In this document: positions 26,006 to 36,197 of the stretch, piece after piece
Numbering within the stretch: position 1 is the stretch's first letter
Layout of the letters: each line of letters opens with the position of its first letter
Assembly (NCBI GenBank): GCA_007118855.1
Contig: SKQU01000214.1
Coordinates: 1 to 50,816 of the forward strand
Source of the DNA: Spirochaetaceae bacterium
Lineage (GTDB): Bacteria > Spirochaetota > Spirochaetia > DSM-27196 > SLST01
Length of the DNA stretch: 50,816 nt
Direction of reading: 5' to 3'
Made by a program: the position numbers and the translations under genes
Notes under the pieces: model-generated
What the model was told of the DNA's origin: nothing
The model's input: the letters and a program-made list of their open reading frames with translations, nothing else
The model's database searches: none

Positions 26006-27835
26006 ATGACACGATCTGGCAGGGCCTGGTTCCTGGTGCCGGTCATCTATACCGGCGTCATCTTCGGCCTCCTCTTCCTTCAGTTTTCCGGCGGCGAGCG
26101 ATTCAGCAGATCCGTGGGGCCCCTGACGCTCCACGCGACGCGGGGAACGGCATCCGACGACGGAATCCCGGAAGTCCGTGAGCTCGCGCTCGTCTTCGAC
26201 GGCCTCTCCTTCCACTTCGACGAGGAGAACGGGCTGATCGTGGAAACCGCGAGCGATCTCAGCGACAAACGAGTCAACGGGTACGAGATGCGGGACGACG
26301 GGTTCAGACTGCGGTTCGAGGGTGGATATGTGCTCTCATTCGTGATTTCGACGGATCCGACGCGCGAGCTGCAGATCCGGCTCGACATCCCCCCTGATCC
26401 CGGCGCCCTGCGCCGTGTCTCCATACCGTACAGCTTTTCGGGGGAGCCGGTGAGCGCCGGAGCACAGCCGGTGAGCTTCGCCACGATGACGGTGGAGGAC
26501 CAGGACTACTACTTCACGGCACCCCCGCGAGCCGGAATCGATCTGGCAAACCGCCGCATCGTGCTGCAGCCGCAGGCCGCCGGACAGGCGATCCGGTACG
26601 TCCGGGCGGCCGAAGGAGACCCTGCGCTGGTTGCCGGATGGTTCGAGGAGGATGCCATCGCGATCTCCGACGAGCGCTTCGCCGCGACGGTCGAGCGCTT
26701 CGTCGACGCTGCGTATGAGGGCTGGTCGGCGGGCCGCTACGATCCCACTCGGGTCGCGTGGCGGGGACCGGGAGGGCTGACCCGTTTCAGTGAGGAAGCG
26801 CTGACCGCCTACCTCGCCGAGGCGTGGGCCCGCGACGACTATGACCGTGCCTTCGCGGAGATGCGTCGCGCGCAGGACCTCCACCCGGACGAGCTCACCC
26901 TGCTCTCTTCGACCTTTCTTGGCAACCTGAGAGAGGTCCGCGAAGTCTTCCTGGAGAGCGATCGACGCGAAGCGGCCGTCATCAGCGAACAGGTGGCAGC
27001 GGAGGATCTCACCGTGTTCCGCCGGGCGGGTCTCTTTCAGTTCGCGGCCGACCGCGGCGGGGAGGAGCTCTACACGCAGCTCCTGTCGCTCGCCAGCCGC
27101 ATGGACCTTCGCCGGCTCGACGTCCCGAGCGCCATCGGCCTCCTTCGAAACCTCTACGTCGACCCGTTGCCTGACGGACGCGCCGGGGACCTCAGAGCGC
27201 GGGCGGCCGGGCTCATGGAATCCGCGGTGCTCAGCTCGATCGTCCGGACCGACGAAGGATTCTACGTACAGACGTCGCCCGGACAGATCGATCTCGCCCA
27301 GAGCGCGCTTGCGGGCATCGTGCTCACGGCCTACGGGAGCTCACGTTCAGACCGCACGATGACCACGGCCGGTCGCAACCTCATCACCGCCGTACTCGAC
27401 CGGGCCGACGTCCACGGAATGATCCCGTCTACGCTGCTCGTGCGCGGCGAGACGGTCGAGGCCGCCGACGGTCAGTTGGCTCCCGAATCGATCTACCCGC
27501 TTCTGGTGCGCGACGGGGCCTACCCGCGACAGCGATCGCTCTACCGAGAGGCCGGCAGCGGCCACTGGATCTGGAGCAGCGTTGATGTCACGCCCATCCG
27601 CATCGACGAGAGCGAGTGGCGCTTCTCGTTGACCTATCCGCGTCTGAGAACGCACTATCTTCTCCTTCAGGGGGTTCCCGCCTTCCAACGGATGGAGCTC
27701 TTCGGCCAGACGTGGAGGGACGCACCTGACTTCGAGATCTACAGCAAGGGAAGGCACTACAATACGGAGACGAACACGCTCTTGATCAAGTACTACGACG
27801 ACTCGGTCCGCCGCGAGTTCGTGATGTTCTTCTGA
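26006..27835 (+). CDS. Hypothetical membrane-anchored protein
   Basis: Starts MTRSGRAWFLVPVIYTGVIFGLLFLQFSGG (single TM anchor), 609 aa; no family recognised. Only the downstream part of the 1099-aa ORF in the track is real. Confidence 0.75.
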   Translation: MTRSGRAWFLVPVIYTGVIFGLLFLQFSGGERFSRSVGPLTLHATRGTASDDGIPEVRELALVFDGLSFHFDEENGLIVETASDLSDKRVNGYEMRDDGFRLRFEGGYVLSFVISTDPTRELQIRLDIPPDPGALRRVSIPYSFSGEPVSAGAQPVSFATMTVEDQDYYFTAPPRAGIDLANRRIVLQPQAAGQAIRYVRAAEGDPALVAGWFEEDAIAISDERFAATVERFVDAAYEGWSAGRYDPTRVAWRGPGGLTRFSEEALTAYLAEAWARDDYDRAFAEMRRAQDLHPDELTLLSSTFLGNLREVREVFLESDRREAAVISEQVAAEDLTVFRRAGLFQFAADRGGEELYTQLLSLASRMDLRRLDVPSAIGLLRNLYVDPLPDGRAGDLRARAAGLMESAVLSSIVRTDEGFYVQTSPGQIDLAQSALAGIVLTAYGSSRSDRTMTTAGRNLITAVLDRADVHGMIPSTLLVRGETVEAADGQLAPESIYPLLVRDGAYPRQRSLYREAGSGHWIWSSVDVTPIRIDESEWRFSLTYPRLRTHYLLLQGVPAFQRMELFGQTWRDAPDFEIYSKGRHYNTETNTLLIKYYDDSVRREFVMFF

Positions 27836-28542
27836 TGTGCGCACAACCGTTGTGCGTCCCGCCGTTCCACGAGCTCGACGAACCGACCGACTTCTACCTG
27901 GTCCGCCACGGCGAGAGCGAAAGCAATGCCGGCGGCCGGATTCAGGGGCACACCGACTCGCCGCTCTCGGAGACAGGACGCGCCCACGCACAGGCCGCGG
28001 GGAGATGGTTCGCGGACCGGGGTGTGGACGCACTCCTTACCTCGCCGCTCTCGCGGGCCCTGGAAACCGCGCGCGAGATCGCGCGACACTGCGGCTGCAG
28101 CGCTCCCGAGCCGCTCGATGAGCTGATCGAGCTCGACACCGGCATCTACTCCGGGCTCGACTTCCGCAAGCTCTACGACTTTGATCCGCAACTGCACCGT
28201 GAGTTCCGGGTGCACAGCTGGGAGGTCGTCCCGAAGGCCGAGCGGATCGACTCGCTGCGTAACCGGGCCCATCGTGCATGGATGCACCTGCTCGAGCACG
28301 CCAGGCACGGCCGGCGACGCATCGTCAGCGTAACACACGGAGGGACCATCCAGTGGCTGATCAAGGCCACCGTCGGCGCGGACAACCAGAGGTGGATGCC
28401 GCTCTTCAGGGCGTCAAACTGCGGGATCTTTCTCTTCCGGGTCGAGTCGACGCTCACCCGCGACGAACGCAGAACGACGAACCCGCAACCCGGCACCGGC
28501 TTCTACGGAGTCTGGGACCTCGTGAATCGCGTTCCGTACTAA
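27835..28542 (+). CDS. Histidine phosphatase / phosphoglycerate mutase family protein
   Basis: YLVRHGESESNAGGRIQGHTDSPLSETGRAHAQAAG, LLTSPLSRALETA, IVSVTHGGTIQWLI; TGATG overlap with the upstream gene. Confidence 0.92.
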   Translation: MCAQPLCVPPFHELDEPTDFYLVRHGESESNAGGRIQGHTDSPLSETGRAHAQAAGRWFADRGVDALLTSPLSRALETAREIARHCGCSAPEPLDELIELDTGIYSGLDFRKLYDFDPQLHREFRVHSWEVVPKAERIDSLRNRAHRAWMHLLEHARHGRRRIVSVTHGGTIQWLIKATVGADNQRWMPLFRASNCGIFLFRVESTLTRDERRTTNPQPGTGFYGVWDLVNRVPY

Positions 28543-30053
28543 TACGCGAGCGAGCGCGTCAACACACTGGTCCACCTTGAGAAGGCCTGCTCATACTCTG
28601 CCCGCACGTCCGCACCGACGTCGTCAGGGGTAGTCCGCACGGCAACTCCCAGGCCGTCGAACGCCTCCTCAGGCGAACGGTAGACGCCCGCGCCGATTCC
28701 GGCCCCTCGCGCGGCACCCTCGGCGCCGTCGGTTGCGTAGAGCTCGATCGTTGCTCCGCTGACCGCGGCAAAGGCCTCGAGGAAGATCGGGCTCTGGAAC
28801 ATGTTCGCATTGCCGGCCTTGATGAGATCGATCCTCATCCCCATGTCGCGCATGATCCCGAGCCCGTATCCGAGCGCGAAGACGATTCCTTCCTGGCTCG
28901 CGCGCAGGAGGTGCTCGCGGCGGTGGACGTTGAAGTTCAGCCCGTGCACCGACGCGCCCAGGTCCTGGTTCCCCAGTGTGCGTTCGGCGCCGTTGCCGAA
29001 GGGCAGCACGACGAGCCCGGCGCTTCCGACCGGAACGCTCGCGGCAAGCTCGTTCAGTCTCCCGTATTCAGTGGTGCCGAAATTGTTGTCGAGCGTATGC
29101 TGCTTCATCCACCGGTTACAGATTCCGGTCCCGTTGACGCACAGCAGCACACCGTAGCGCTTGCGGTTCGGCTGATGGTTGACGTGCACGAAGGTGTTCA
29201 CCCGTGACTCCGGATCGTAGGCCGGCCGGTCGACCACGCCGTAGACGACTCCGGAGGTTCCGGCGGTCGCGGCGAGCTCGCCCGGGTTCAGTACGCCGAG
29301 CGACAGCGCATTGTTTGGCTGGTCTCCGGCACGGTAGGAGACCGCCGTACCTTGCGGCACGCCGAGCTCCTCGGCCGCGGCCGCGGTGACCTTTCCGTGG
29401 TCGCCGAAGCTCGGTCCGTGCTCCGGGAGGAGGCGCGAGTCGAATCCAAAGTAGTCCATCAGGAAGGCGGCCGGGGCTTCTTCGTCTGAGTCCCAGAGAA
29501 TCGCCTCGGAAAGCCCGCTGATCGTCGTCCGCAGCTCGCCGGTCATCCGGTACGCCAGGTAGTCTCCCGGGAGCATCATCTTCGCGACCGTCTGGTAGAG
29601 CTGCGGCTCCTCGTTCTTGACCCAGGCGAGCTTTGAGGCCGTGAAGTTCCCCGGCGAGTTGAGCAGGCGCGAGAGGCATTTCTGTTCGCCGAGGTCGGCG
29701 AAGGCCTTCTCGCCGTACGGCACCGCCCGGCTGTCGCACCAGATGATCGCGGGTCGAAGCACCGCGCCGTTGCGGTCGGTGAGCACGAGCCCGTGCATCT
29801 GGTAGGAGATGCCGATCGCTTCAACGGCGTCGGCCTCCGTCGCGTGATCGCGGCGGAGCTCCGCGACGGCCCTGCACATGTGTTCCCACCAGAGGTCGGG
29901 ATGCTGCTCTGCCCATCCGGGCTGTTTCGCGGTGATATCGAGCTCGGTCGCCGGCGACGTGGCGCTTGCGACCGCCCGGCCGCGATCCACCTCCAGGAGG
30001 CTGGCCTTGATCGAGCTCGATCCGACGTCGAAACCCAGGAGATAGCCGCCCAT
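28539..30053 (-). CDS. xylB: FGGY-family carbohydrate kinase, xylulokinase-type
   Basis: LLGFDVGSSSIKASLLE, PGWAEQHPDLWWEH, GISYQMHGLVLTD, IIWCDSRA, AGDQPNNALSLGVLNPGELAATAGTSGVVYG. Confidence 0.85.
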   Translation of the reverse strand: MGGYLLGFDVGSSSIKASLLEVDRGRAVASATSPATELDITAKQPGWAEQHPDLWWEHMCRAVAELRRDHATEADAVEAIGISYQMHGLVLTDRNGAVLRPAIIWCDSRAVPYGEKAFADLGEQKCLSRLLNSPGNFTASKLAWVKNEEPQLYQTVAKMMLPGDYLAYRMTGELRTTISGLSEAILWDSDEEAPAAFLMDYFGFDSRLLPEHGPSFGDHGKVTAAAAEELGVPQGTAVSYRAGDQPNNALSLGVLNPGELAATAGTSGVVYGVVDRPAYDPESRVNTFVHVNHQPNRKRYGVLLCVNGTGICNRWMKQHTLDNNFGTTEYGRLNELAASVPVGSAGLVVLPFGNGAERTLGNQDLGASVHGLNFNVHRREHLLRASQEGIVFALGYGLGIMRDMGMRIDLIKAGNANMFQSPIFLEAFAAVSGATIELYATDGAEGAARGAGIGAGVYRSPEEAFDGLGVAVRTTPDDVGADVRAEYEQAFSRWTSVLTRSLAY

Positions 30054-30054
30054 C

Positions 30055-32025
30055 CTACGCCTCGATCAGCTTCTGCAGCTGCGCCGCCGTGAAGCCCAGG
30101 TGCTCGGCGACATCCGCCGCCGGACCGGACTCTCCGAACCGGTTCAATGCAAAGGTGAGCTCAGTCGACGAAGCGATCCACTCCCAACCCTGGCTCACGC
30201 CCACTTCGGCGGTCACAACCTTGACGCCGGCGGGAAAGAGCCGCTCGTAGTAGGTTCGCGGCTGTTCACGCAGCCGCTCCATCGACGCAACGGACACGAC
30301 CCGCACCTTCTTCGCCGAGCTCGCGGCCGCCTCGAGCGCGAGGTTGACCTCGCTCCCGCTCGCCGCGACGACGACGTCGGGCGTGCCGTCGACGTCGCGC
30401 ACGATGTACGCGCCCTTGCGCATGGAGTCCTTCCAGTCCGACGGCTTGGCATAGGTCTCGAGATTCTGCCTCGTGAGCAGGAGCGCGGTGGGGCCGTCGA
30501 GTCGCTGCATCGCCATGAGCCACGCCTCGGCGGTCTCCTCCTCGTCACCGGGCCGGATGACGGTGACGTTGGGAATGCAGCGCAGCGCGGCCGCATGCTC
30601 GATCGGCTGATGCGTCGGTCCGTCCTCACCCACAAAGATCGAATCGTGCGTGAAGATGTAGACGACCGGGAGCTTCATGAGCGCGGCGAGCCGGATGGAC
30701 GGGCGCATGTAGTCCGAGAACACGAGGAAGGTCGCGCAGAAGGGCCGGAACAATCCGTAGAGCGCGATTCCGTTGGTGATCGCACCCATCCCGTGCTCCC
30801 GCACGCCGAAGTTGATCGTGCGCCCGGTGGGGGTCTCGGTGCTGAAGATCCCGTACTGCGGCATCGCCGTGATATTCGATCCGGCAAGGTCGGCCGAGCC
30901 GCCCACGAGAACAGGCACCGCGTCGGCAATCGCGTTGAGCATCGCCCCGCTCGCCTTCCGCGTTGCGTTCTTCTTGCCGACTTCGCTCCCGGGCAGCTTG
31001 ACCGCCTCGAGATAGTCGACCCCTCCGCGCGAGGCCGCCTCCCATTGCCGGGCGAGCTCCGGGTTCTCCGACGACCAGGCGTCGAACTCCTTCACCCAGG
31101 CCGCCCGCCCCGCGGCGAGCGACTGCGCCCGTGCGGAGAAGTGCTCGCGCGCCTTCGGATGGATGAAGAACGCCTCATCCTCGCCGAGCCCCAGATTCTT
31201 CCGTGTGGCCTTGATCTCCTCCTCACCGAGCGCGGCCCCGTGCACATCGCTCGAGCCCGCCTTGTTCGGCGAACCCTTGCCGATCACCGTGCGAAGGACG
31301 ATCAGGCTCGGCCGGTTCGAGTCCGACTTCGCCTTGTCGATCGCGGCGGATATCGCCTCCGCATCGTACCCGTCGGCGTGGTCAACCTGCCATCCGTACG
31401 CCTCGTACCGCGCGCCCACGTCCTCGGTGAAGGTGATGTCGGTGCTTCCGTCGATCGAGATGTCGTTGTCGTCGTAGAAGACGATGAGCCTCCCAAGGCC
31501 GAGGTGTCCGGCGAGCGAGGACGCCTCGGAGGAGATCCCCTCCATCATGTCGCCGTCGCCGGCGAGCACGTAGGTGTAGTGGTCCACGACGGTCCGCGCC
31601 TCGGTATTGTAGGTCCCGGCGGCCATCCGCTCGGCGATCGCCATTCCGACGGCGTTCGAGATCCCCTGGCCGAGCGGCCCCGTAGTCGTCTCCACGCCCA
31701 CGGTGTGGCCGTATTCGGGATGACCGGCCGTGCGGGAGCCCACCTGCCGAAAACGCTTGAGCTCGTCAAGCGGCAGATCGAACCCGGCAAGATGAAGCAA
31801 CGAGTACAGGAACATCGACCCGTGCCCGGCCGAGAGCACGAAACGGTCGCGGTTGGGCCAGCCCGGGTCGGCCGGATCATAGTTCATCACCTCGCCGTAA
31901 AGCAGCGCGCCGAGCTCGGCGCAGCCCATCGGCAGGCCGGGATGGCCCGAGTTTGCCGCCTGGACGGCGTCCATTGAAAGCGATCTGACAGATAGTGCGA
32001 TGGCGTCGATTGCAGCCTGATCCAT
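30055..32025 (-). CDS. tkt: Transketolase
   Basis: SMDAVQAANSGHPGLPMGCAELGALLY, GPLGQGISNAVGMAIAER, YVLAGDGDMMEGISSEA, NFGVREHGMGAITNGIAL, DSIFVGEDGPTHQPIEH. Confidence 0.95.
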   Translation of the reverse strand: MDQAAIDAIALSVRSLSMDAVQAANSGHPGLPMGCAELGALLYGEVMNYDPADPGWPNRDRFVLSAGHGSMFLYSLLHLAGFDLPLDELKRFRQVGSRTAGHPEYGHTVGVETTTGPLGQGISNAVGMAIAERMAAGTYNTEARTVVDHYTYVLAGDGDMMEGISSEASSLAGHLGLGRLIVFYDDNDISIDGSTDITFTEDVGARYEAYGWQVDHADGYDAEAISAAIDKAKSDSNRPSLIVLRTVIGKGSPNKAGSSDVHGAALGEEEIKATRKNLGLGEDEAFFIHPKAREHFSARAQSLAAGRAAWVKEFDAWSSENPELARQWEAASRGGVDYLEAVKLPGSEVGKKNATRKASGAMLNAIADAVPVLVGGSADLAGSNITAMPQYGIFSTETPTGRTINFGVREHGMGAITNGIALYGLFRPFCATFLVFSDYMRPSIRLAALMKLPVVYIFTHDSIFVGEDGPTHQPIEHAAALRCIPNVTVIRPGDEEETAEAWLMAMQRLDGPTALLLTRQNLETYAKPSDWKDSMRKGAYIVRDVDGTPDVVVAASGSEVNLALEAAASSAKKVRVVSVASMERLREQPRTYYERLFPAGVKVVTAEVGVSQGWEWIASSTELTFALNRFGESGPAADVAEHLGFTAAQLQKLIEA

Positions 32026-32027
32026 GA

Positions 32028-33230
<1,203 letters not shown>

Positions 33231-33269
33231 GCGCCGCGGCGGGCGCGAAGCCCGGCGCCGGGTGTGCGG

Positions 33270-33875
33270 CTATCGCCGTCGCAGTTCGCGGGCGACTGCG
33301 GCGAGCGGGATCCGCTCGCTCTCGAAAAGCACGAGGAGGTGGTAGAGGAGGTCGGCCGCTTCGCTGACCATCGCCTCGTCGGTCGCCGCGAGCAGGAGCT
33401 CCACCGCCTCTTCACCAAGCTTCTTCCGGATCTTCTCCGCCCCCGAACTGAACAGGTGTGTCGTGTAGCTGCCGTCGGGTAGCTGCGCGTGCCGGTCGGC
33501 GACGAGAGCTGCAAGCTCCTCCATCACCTCGCCGAGACTGCCGTCCGCAGCGGGAGGCGTATCGGAATCCGGCGTGCACGGGCCGGCGGGCGTCTCGGAC
33601 CGGCCGGGCTGCGGGACGCGGCCGGACGTCGCGGCGGCCCGGGGCTGCGCATCCGGGTCGCCGGCGAGCACGGCTTCGTACCAGCCGTTGCGGTCGCGGA
33701 TCGTCACGGGAACGGTTTCGTGAAACGGCAGGAGGCGTCCGGTGCCGGGATGGAGCGCCCAGAGACGACCGTGTTCCACGGTCTTGCGATACCCCTTCTC
33801 ATTCTGCTGCAGAACTTCGCGGGGTCGTCCGTCCGGCAGGCAGACGACCAGGGGACGCGGTTCGGCCATCACCAC
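33270..33875 (-). CDS. hisE: Phosphoribosyl-ATP pyrophosphohydrolase (HisE domain) with an N-terminal degenerate HisI-like region
   Basis: C-terminus LAALVADRHAQLPDGSYTTHLFSSGAEKIRKKLGEEAVELLLAATDEAMVSEAADLLYHLLVL is HisE. N-terminus REVLQQNEKGYRKTVEHGRLWALHPGTGRLLPFHE is HisI-like but lacks its Cys/Asp motifs. Confidence 0.8.
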   Translation of the reverse strand: MVMAEPRPLVVCLPDGRPREVLQQNEKGYRKTVEHGRLWALHPGTGRLLPFHETVPVTIRDRNGWYEAVLAGDPDAQPRAAATSGRVPQPGRSETPAGPCTPDSDTPPAADGSLGEVMEELAALVADRHAQLPDGSYTTHLFSSGAEKIRKKLGEEAVELLLAATDEAMVSEAADLLYHLLVLFESERIPLAAVARELRRR

Positions 33876-34618
33876 TCCATCTCGTCGGTACCGGCCGCAA
33901 CCGGATCCTTGAAGATCTCGTCTATGTCGATGGTACCCTCGTAGATTGCCTTGCCCACGACGATGCCGACGACGTTTGCCTCAGCGCCGGAGCGCACCCG
34001 CTCGACGTCCTCAACCGACCCGATGCCTCCGCTGAGGATCACCGGGATGCCGGCGGCCTGCGCGACGGCGTTGGTCCGCTCGAGATCCGGGCCCTCCATC
34101 GTGCCGTCGCGGGAGATGCTCGTGTACACAATGCCGCATACACGGGCTTCCTTCGCCTTGCGGGCCAGGTCAACATCCCTGATCTGGGTTTCCTTCTCCC
34201 AGCCGGAGATGCGGACCATTCCCTCCAACGCGTCAATGCCCACGAGGAAGATCTCCCCGTAGTGCGACACCCAACCCGCGACGTTCTCCGGCCGGCGGGC
34301 AAAGGCGGTACCGACGACGAGCCGGTCGATCCCCAGGTCGAGCAGCTCCTCGATGTCCTCGTCCCGTCGTATGCCGCCGCCGAGCTGAATCGTCGCGTCG
34401 ACGGCACGCCGGATCTTTCGGATCTTCTTCCGGTTGGTCCGTGGATCCCCGCGCGCGGCGTCGAGATCAACGACGTGAATGCGCCGCGCTCCGGCGTCGG
34501 CAAGCTTTCGCGCCATCACCACCGGATCACGTTCGTAGGTGGTTGCCTCCTCGTAATCGCCACGCACCAGGCGGACACATTCCCCGCCAAGGATGTCGAT
34601 CGCTGGAATCACGGTCAT
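33869..34618 (-). CDS. hisA: 1-(5-phosphoribosyl)-5-[(5-phosphoribosylamino)methylideneamino]imidazole-4-carboxamide isomerase
   Basis: VIPAIDILGGECVRLVRGDY, IHVVDLDAARG, IQLGGGIRRDEDIEELLDLGIDRLVVGTAF, TSISRDGTMEGPDLE, ILSGGIGSVEDV. Confidence 0.94.
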   Translation of the reverse strand: MTVIPAIDILGGECVRLVRGDYEEATTYERDPVVMARKLADAGARRIHVVDLDAARGDPRTNRKKIRKIRRAVDATIQLGGGIRRDEDIEELLDLGIDRLVVGTAFARRPENVAGWVSHYGEIFLVGIDALEGMVRISGWEKETQIRDVDLARKAKEARVCGIVYTSISRDGTMEGPDLERTNAVAQAAGIPVILSGGIGSVEDVERVRSGAEANVVGIVVGKAIYEGTIDIDEIFKDPVAAGTDEMEW

Positions 34619-34667
34619 GGCTCACTCCCAAAGATTGCTGAAGTATACGACAACCGGGCGCCCTGAG

Positions 34668-36197
34668 CTACGAGCCCGGCTGCGCCGTGTCGAGATGACG
34701 CCAGAACGCTGCGAGATACGCGCCAAGCCCGGGCAGCTCGAGCCCGTCGACCTCCTCCTCCTCGAGATCGAAGGCGGAGCCGAGCTCGATGATGTCCTTG
34801 TCGTCGGCAGCAGCCCACCCGAGGAGCGCCGCGCCGAAGGAGGTCGCCTCAGGCATGCCGCTGAGCCGGAAGCTCGACTCCGGAGCGATAGTGGCCAGAA
34901 GCGCGTTGTAGTCACGGTTGTTGCGGAAGCCGCCTTCGGTGTAGACGATCACTCCCGGGCCAAGCCCCACCCGCTCGAGCGCCGTGATCGTCTGGATGGC
35001 GAGCGAGAGGTTGAGCACGGCGATCGCCCGTCTCGTATTGGAAAAGAGCTCGGGCACGCGCGAGCCCGCCTGGACGTCCTCGAGCGCGAAAACCTCGTCG
35101 TGGTCGACGATACGCGCCGCTGAATCCGGGAACTGTCCGGTGCCGCGCGTGACGGCCGGAAGGATGAACTCCCGCGCGGTCTTGACTACGTCGCGGTAGA
35201 TCCTGGGATCGAACTCCGGCAGGCCCTTCATGCCGAACCGTTTCCTGAGAAGCGCCGTGTAGGTCTCGAACTCGAGGCCGCCCATCAGGATCGAGGTCTT
35301 CACCGGCTGTCGGAACGCCGACATGTTGTAGAAGACCGCCTTGCCAATCTCCTCATCGGCGAAAGCGACTTCCTTCTCCGGGTGCATCGCGACGCACCAG
35401 GTTCCGGTGGAGTTCACGATGAGATTCTCGTCCGGCTTCTTGATCAGGTACGGCAGCAGCGATGAGTTCGAGTCGTGCACACCGAGCGTCACCTTCGTGG
35501 CGGGCGAGAGGCCGGTCCTTCCGGCTACCGCCGGATCGAGTCGGCCCAGGATTGTGCCCGGCTCTTCGATTGACCCGGGAAGCCTGTCGCGGATCTCCAG
35601 CGCATCGGCGACCGACGAGTAGTCGAGCGATGAGAAGTCGAAGAGATAGGTGTGACAGGCGAGGTAGGTGTAGTCGGCGCCGACCCTTCCGGTCAGGCGG
35701 AAGGCGAGGTACTGCGGATAGAAGAGCACGTGCTTCACGCGCGCCCAGGCCTCCGGACGGGTCTTCTGGAAGAAGAACACCCCCTGCGCGACATTGAGGA
35801 GCGCCGGGAGCTTGAGCGTTGCCGTGCGTCGTTGCAGCTCCTCCGGCGAGCCGGCACGCTGATAGAACTCCTCGTGGAACGCGTCCCCCGGCTCGTGAGT
35901 ATAGTCGACGACGGGAATCGCGAGCTCGCCGTCGGCATCAACACAGGCGAAGGTCGCGCCATGGGTTGCGATCGAGATCAGCTCGATCCCGTAGCGCGAT
36001 CCGAGCGTTGAGAGCGTATCGAGCAGCCACGACTCGATCTCGTCGGATGGCACCCAGGGGACGCCTTCCCGGTCGACCGACTCGAAGGACGTACTCTTCC
36101 CGTCAACGAGCTCGAGCGACTCATCGTAGATATGGACCCTCTTGTTGGTCTTCCCGATGTCGATGACGGCAACGTGTCTGGTCCGATTCGCGCTCAT
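34668..36197 (-). CDS. FGGY-family carbohydrate kinase (rhamnulokinase/fuculokinase-like)
   Basis: VAVIDIGKTNKRVHIYDESLE, ISIATHGATFACVDADGE, LGVHDSNSSLLPYL, NSTGTWCVAMHP, YTEGGFRNNRDYNALLA. Confidence 0.85.
   Translation of the reverse strand: MSANRTRHVAVIDIGKTNKRVHIYDESLELVDGKSTSFESVDREGVPWVPSDEIESWLLDTLSTLGSRYGIELISIATHGATFACVDADGELAIPVVDYTHEPGDAFHEEFYQRAGSPEELQRRTATLKLPALLNVAQGVFFFQKTRPEAWARVKHVLFYPQYLAFRLTGRVGADYTYLACHTYLFDFSSLDYSSVADALEIRDRLPGSIEEPGTILGRLDPAVAGRTGLSPATKVTLGVHDSNSSLLPYLIKKPDENLIVNSTGTWCVAMHPEKEVAFADEEIGKAVFYNMSAFRQPVKTSILMGGLEFETYTALLRKRFGMKGLPEFDPRIYRDVVKTAREFILPAVTRGTGQFPDSAARIVDHDEVFALEDVQAGSRVPELFSNTRRAIAVLNLSLAIQTITALERVGLGPGVIVYTEGGFRNNRDYNALLATIAPESSFRLSGMPEATSFGAALLGWAAADDKDIIELGSAFDLEEEEVDGLELPGLGAYLAAFWRHLDTAQPGS

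Noticed and set aside
24536-27835. 1099-aa + strand ORF spanning the TPR lipoprotein antisense and the hypothetical gene
   Set aside because: The first ~490 codons are the high-GC shadow of the minus-strand TPR gene; the real start is ATG 26006 next to a good promoter.
30100-31977. 625-aa + strand ORF antisense to transketolase
   Set aside because: Shadow ORF; the minus strand encodes an unmistakable transketolase.
33231-33269. GC-rich segment between convergent leuB and hisE as a terminator
   Set aside because: No clean stem followed by a T-tract could be drawn; not supported.
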